Translations under genes and position numbers: made by a program
From: an uncultured Phycisphaerae bacterium
Lineage (GTDB): Bacteria > Planctomycetota > Phycisphaerae > Phycisphaerales > SM1A02
Direction: 5' to 3'
Length of the DNA: 9,259 bases
Assembly: GCA_937899935.1 (NCBI GenBank)
Contig: CALCOW010000467.1
Span: 1 to 9,259, forward strand
Shown: positions 6,279 to 9,259 of the stretch, in pieces
How positions within the stretch are numbered: the first letter of the stretch is position 1
Layout: each line of letters starts with the position of its first letter
Notes under the pieces: model-generated
What the model saw: only the letters and a program-made list of their open reading frames with translations
Database searches by the model: none
What the model was told of the DNA's origin: nothing

Positions 6279-6792
6279 ATCCACATTGATCTGCAAATTT
6301 TTGTTTATCTTCTTCATCACCCGCATTGCTATAAGCCTCGTGGGCCTTACGTGATCCAGCTAGATCTTTCATTTCTTGCTTGACGCGGTGACAACTGGTT
6401 TCAAGTCGCTCTCGGTCTTCCTCATCTCTGCGCATTACAACACCAAGAGAATCCCCTATCTCTTCGACTAAACTCTTTATTTGAACTCGTTCATCTGATG
6501 TTGCCCCATCAAGACGATCATCTAAATTGGTAAGCAAGGAAGTGAAGTCTTCTTGTGTCGTGCTAAATGAATCAATAATCTCTTGACGCTGCGACAACAA
6601 GCCAACAAGTGCATCTGTACGACCATCTTTAATCATTGACTCTTGCTGGGTTGCTCGAGCAACGAGCTCGTTTACCAGCGTTCGCTGCTGACGCAATAGC
6701 TCAATCAATTCTGATGGCCATGTGCCATCAGTTCTTTTACGATGTTCTTTGCTACTGTTGTGTTCTTGCATCGTCAAAACCATCTCTTCCAT
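6277..6792 (-). CDS. FlgN-like small coiled-coil protein, probable flagellar export chaperone
   Basis: A 171-residue, mostly alpha-helical, charged soluble protein. FlgN binds the hook-filament junction proteins FlgK and FlgL before export. The resemblance here is in pattern: a long helix of the type ELIELLRQQRTLVNELVARATQQESMIKDGRTDALVGLL (near residues 28-66), with a repeated 'L..L...Q...I..G....L..LL..R..I' rhythm typical of FlgN. A long Glu/Arg-rich helix and a late SRKAHEAYSNA segment resembling the C-terminal part of FlgN relatives follow. No enzymatic motif, signal peptide or membrane segment is visible. I take the ATG at 6792, whose A overlaps the TPR stop (TGATG); the frame is also open to a TTG at 6795. 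It lies between the TPR gene and the kinase in a tightly coupled operon. FliT-like or another coiled-coil flagellar accessory protein is the main alternative. Confidence 0.6.
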   Translation of the reverse strand: MEEMVLTMQEHNSSKEHRKRTDGTWPSELIELLRQQRTLVNELVARATQQESMIKDGRTDALVGLLSQRQEIIDSFSTTQEDFTSLLTNLDDRLDGATSDERVQIKSLVEEIGDSLGVVMRRDEEDRERLETSCHRVKQEMKDLAGSRKAHEAYSNAGDEEDKQKFADQCG

Positions 6793-9173
6793 CAAGGATT
6801 CAACCCCACTTGCGCCGTTGTTGAAACAGGACTACTTTCTATCCATCGTTCCCAAGCTCTTCGATCCATCAAAGCATCAGGCTCAGCAAACGCAGTCGCT
6901 GGAATTTGCCCTAAGCGAACAAGCGCCCGACGATGTGCCGCCTGAGCCTCATCCGGAAGCTCTAGATTGGTGTATGCATTCACAATTTGTACAAGTGCGT
7001 AAACCGAAGAATGATGTTTTGGATACCGACGTGAAACTGATTCATATTCAGTGATAGCTTGCTTATAGCTTCCAAGTTCAAACGCACAGTCGGCAAAGTA
7101 CAACCTCGCCAGACGATCATTGTTTGACCAAAGTTGCTCGGATGTCTCATTTTTTCTGGACGTAGACATGATCTGGCCAAAAGTAGCCATTGAGCTACGA
7201 AGATATTGCTCTCGCATAGCTTGCAATGAGTCTTTCTTTTCGACAGTCATTGGCGCTGGATCATCTAACAACTTATCTTGCGCCGCGGCAAGCTGTCTAT
7301 AACAGTCTCCAATACGGAATAGTACTTCGCTTCGACTTGGATCTAACGGATACCGAACTACTGTTTGAGTAAGAAATTCAATACTGCGAGCCCAACGCCC
7401 TTCTTCATACTCAAGCTCGCCCAACATGATCATGGCATCTCGAAAGTCAATAGCCGCTGGCGCTAATCCGCGATCACCGGATATCACTGCCAATAGATGC
7501 TGTTTTGCTTCTGATGAGCGCCCCAAATTTCGTAAGCAGCGAGCAAGGGGAACATAACTCCCCGTCGCCGAGGGACTTGTCGGATACAAATCAACGACCT
7601 CTTGATATGTTGCCGCTGCCTGCTCGTAATCTAATTGTGCTTCATAGTTAGTTGCAAGCCTTCGACGCAACTCAGGGGCCCATGGATCCGTTGAAGGAAA
7701 GCTCGCCAAATACGTCTGGCAGACATCAATGCTCTCGGAGCGCCAAGCACCATGATCATAAGACTCACTTGCCAGTCGCAGATGGGCGGAAAAACGATCA
7801 TCTTGATCGGCAAGGGACTGGAGTGCTTTGGCCACGTCAAGATGCGTGTCTCCTGCCTGCTTGTAGAGCAGATGAGCGTCAGCGAAATCATCTGAATTGC
7901 TCATCTGCGATGTCATATCGTCCGCTAACTGCCTACTTGTGGAAGCAAGACGCTCCAACACCGAGATTGGTGGCTCAGTATTTGAAAAGAACTGGCCTGC
8001 CAAATCAATGTAATCAAGAGCAAGGGGCAAATCACGCTGTACGACCGCAGCATCATGCCGATCAGCGAGTGCCACCGCGATCCGGTGAAGCCTCTCTTCA
8101 TCCCAGGAATCCAAATCTTCAATGGCACCACATGCTTCCTGATAGTCCTGAAGACTCGTGGCATGATGCCCTTCTATACTCAAACATGCCGCTCGACCAA
8201 GCAATGCATCTGCTCGAGATCCCGTATGAGGATAGTCGGCAATCACTTCATCAAAAAGTTCGGTAGCTTGATTGATCTTACCTTCAGATAGAGCAATCTG
8301 ACCAAGATCGACAAGTGCACGTCCACGAAGTAGCGTTCCTGAATCTGCGTGCTTTATTGCTATAAGTAGATGTTGGCGTGCTTTGATTGGATCGCCTGTA
8401 TCTTCGTAAGCGGTACCCAAAACGAGTGATATCTCAGCAAGGGTATCTTTGTTTACACCTGAAGCCGTTCGCTCCAGACGTCGCATTAGAAGAAGCAGAT
8501 GATCAATAACTTCTTGGGCCTGGCCTTGAGAAAGTTGCAACTCCGCTTGCCGCAATATCAGCCAAGCTATTGTTGAGTTATTTTTCGGCATCGAAGCATC
8601 AGTAATAAACGCATCAATGATCTTTATCGTATGCTGTGGATCTTCTTTATTGACTTCAATTTCAGCTGTCACAAGTGCCCTTAACACTCGATACATACCA
8701 GGGCGCACCCGATTACCAAACTCTGGATTGGTTGCTCTTGGACTGAGTAATAGTAATTCGTCACGCGCTTGACTAATATTGCCACACTCAATTTGAGCCA
8801 AAGCAAGGGCTTCAATTTGCAAATAGTTTAATTGACTTCCAGCTGCTCGCGCACGACCATAAACATCACATATTTTCTTGGCATAGCTCACGTCTACGTT
8901 GTTATTTTTTACGCGCCAAGCCACCAATAAATCACCAACCAACTCGTAATATTTCGCCCGTTCAATAACCGTTATATTCGATAAGTTCGGCTCAACCGAT
9001 CCACGAAGCAGCACTGTTGTTTCATCTAGATGACCTTGGCTCAAGTGTGTGCTCGCCTCAGCGAGAATGTCTTCAATTGGCCGGGGCGGCTCGTTGAAGA
9101 ACGTGAGATAACAACCCAATCCAATAAGCACACAGCCCAATCCGATGACAGGAATCGGCCAGAAGGAGCCCAT
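6792..9173 (-). CDS. Membrane-anchored TPR-repeat protein of unknown function in a flagellar operon
   Basis: I do not recognise a named family. From the ATG at 9173 the protein has 793 residues. A single hydrophobic segment (about 5-26, with GLGC repeated twice) should anchor it in the inner membrane with the rest outside the cytoplasm. The remainder is helical with many degenerate TPR units, clearest at about 285-312, 320-350, 503-530, 537-562, 580-608 and 688-715 (for example LGELEYEEGRWARSIEFL and YFADCAFELGSYKQAITEYE, each followed by a RYP-type ending). No catalytic motif is seen. The C-terminus (about 757-780, ATAFAEPDALMDRRAWERWI) is distinct. The ATG has no Shine-Dalgarno, and the same frame stays open through 28 more codons to the window edge, so the true start may be further upstream and this entry 5'-partial. 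Its stop overlaps the flgN-like start. A role as a scaffold in basal-body assembly or in kinase signalling is only a guess from context. Confidence 0.85.
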   Translation of the reverse strand: MGSFWPIPVIGLGCVLIGLGCYLTFFNEPPRPIEDILAEASTHLSQGHLDETTVLLRGSVEPNLSNITVIERAKYYELVGDLLVAWRVKNNNVDVSYAKKICDVYGRARAAGSQLNYLQIEALALAQIECGNISQARDELLLLSPRATNPEFGNRVRPGMYRVLRALVTAEIEVNKEDPQHTIKIIDAFITDASMPKNNSTIAWLILRQAELQLSQGQAQEVIDHLLLLMRRLERTASGVNKDTLAEISLVLGTAYEDTGDPIKARQHLLIAIKHADSGTLLRGRALVDLGQIALSEGKINQATELFDEVIADYPHTGSRADALLGRAACLSIEGHHATSLQDYQEACGAIEDLDSWDEERLHRIAVALADRHDAAVVQRDLPLALDYIDLAGQFFSNTEPPISVLERLASTSRQLADDMTSQMSNSDDFADAHLLYKQAGDTHLDVAKALQSLADQDDRFSAHLRLASESYDHGAWRSESIDVCQTYLASFPSTDPWAPELRRRLATNYEAQLDYEQAAATYQEVVDLYPTSPSATGSYVPLARCLRNLGRSSEAKQHLLAVISGDRGLAPAAIDFRDAMIMLGELEYEEGRWARSIEFLTQTVVRYPLDPSRSEVLFRIGDCYRQLAAAQDKLLDDPAPMTVEKKDSLQAMREQYLRSSMATFGQIMSTSRKNETSEQLWSNNDRLARLYFADCAFELGSYKQAITEYESVSRRYPKHHSSVYALVQIVNAYTNLELPDEAQAAHRRALVRLGQIPATAFAEPDALMDRRAWERWIESSPVSTTAQVGLNP

Positions 9174-9259
9174 GGTCTTTTTCGATCTTTCTTGGCCTGA
9201 TTCAAGATCTTCAGTGACTGAATCACGAGGCGTGTCATCGAATAGTTGCTGTCGAGCCT
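9174..9259 (-). other. Possible N-terminal extension of the TPR protein, open to the window edge
   Basis: In the frame of the TPR gene these bases encode 28 residues without a stop or any in-frame start codon. The peptide is hydrophilic and charged (beginning ARQQLFDDTPRD and ending GQERSKKT), with Arg and two Lys just before the membrane segment. That fits a cytoplasmic N-terminus of a signal-anchor protein. If instead the gene starts at 9173, this is leader sequence; I see no clear promoter or Shine-Dalgarno in it. Confidence 0.45.

Noticed and set aside
6270..6326. Upstream kinase start at 6326
   Set aside because: It would overlap the flgN-like gene by about 50 bases and lacks a good Shine-Dalgarno, whereas the ATG at 6269 has GAGGG 4 bases before it.
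7652..8266. 204-codon open frame on the plus strand
   Set aside because: It lies wholly antisense to the TPR gene, has no recognisable domain, and its composition looks like a mirrored frame.
9111..9143. Possible lipoprotein signal at the GLGC sequences in the TPR protein's hydrophobic segment
   Set aside because: The residue at -3 is Gly and at -2 Leu, which does not fit the lipobox, and the frame may continue upstream, making this a signal anchor.
9174..9259. Sigma-54 promoter upstream of the TPR gene
   Set aside because: No GG-N10-GC pair in the right orientation was found in these 86 bases; any promoter must lie outside the window.

Overview
The window is one unidirectional block of bacterial flagellar genes. 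Every gene is on the minus strand, so transcription runs from high to low coordinates. Reading that way, the order is: a membrane-anchored TPR protein, a small FlgN-like coiled-coil protein, a soluble PAS-less sensor histidine kinase, an NtrC-type sigma-54 response regulator, flgB, flgC, fliE, fliF, and fliG, which runs off the left edge. No RNA gene, mobile element, CRISPR array or long non-coding stretch is present; the longest gap inside the block is about 126 bases.

The host is a Gram-negative-type flagellated bacterium with moderate GC content. The long TPR protein of unknown role, the FliF and RR sequence style and the gene order made me think of a planctomycete, perhaps the Phycisphaerae. 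That is an impression from protein style only, since no phylogenetic marker lies in the window. The layout combines two known arrangements: a kinase/regulator pair just upstream of flagellar structural genes (as in flrBC/fleSR-fliEFG of Vibrio and Pseudomonas) and the flgB-flgC-fliE-fliF-fliG string known from Bacillus and spirochetes.

The right part (3850-9259) looks like one translationally coupled regulatory operon. TPR stop and flgN-like start overlap (TGATG), the kinase follows after 7 bases, and kinase stop and regulator start overlap (GTGA). The left part (1-3723) encodes the proximal rod (FlgB, FlgC), the rod/MS-ring adaptor (FliE), the MS ring (FliF) and the rotor switch protein (FliG).

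The most informative non-coding stretch is the short gap between the regulator and flgB. It holds a good -24/-12 sigma-54 promoter candidate (GG-N10-GC, with TTGCT) and, 77 and 95 bases upstream of its predicted start point, two identical-geometry dyads GCGCA-N5-TGCGC spaced 18 bp centre to centre. This looks like a complete enhancer-plus-promoter unit, probably driven by the regulator encoded next to it. It also moves the probable flgB start to the ATG at 3723. Several other start sites were revised from Shine-Dalgarno evidence: fliF at 2365, the kinase at 6269, and the flgN-like gene at 6792.
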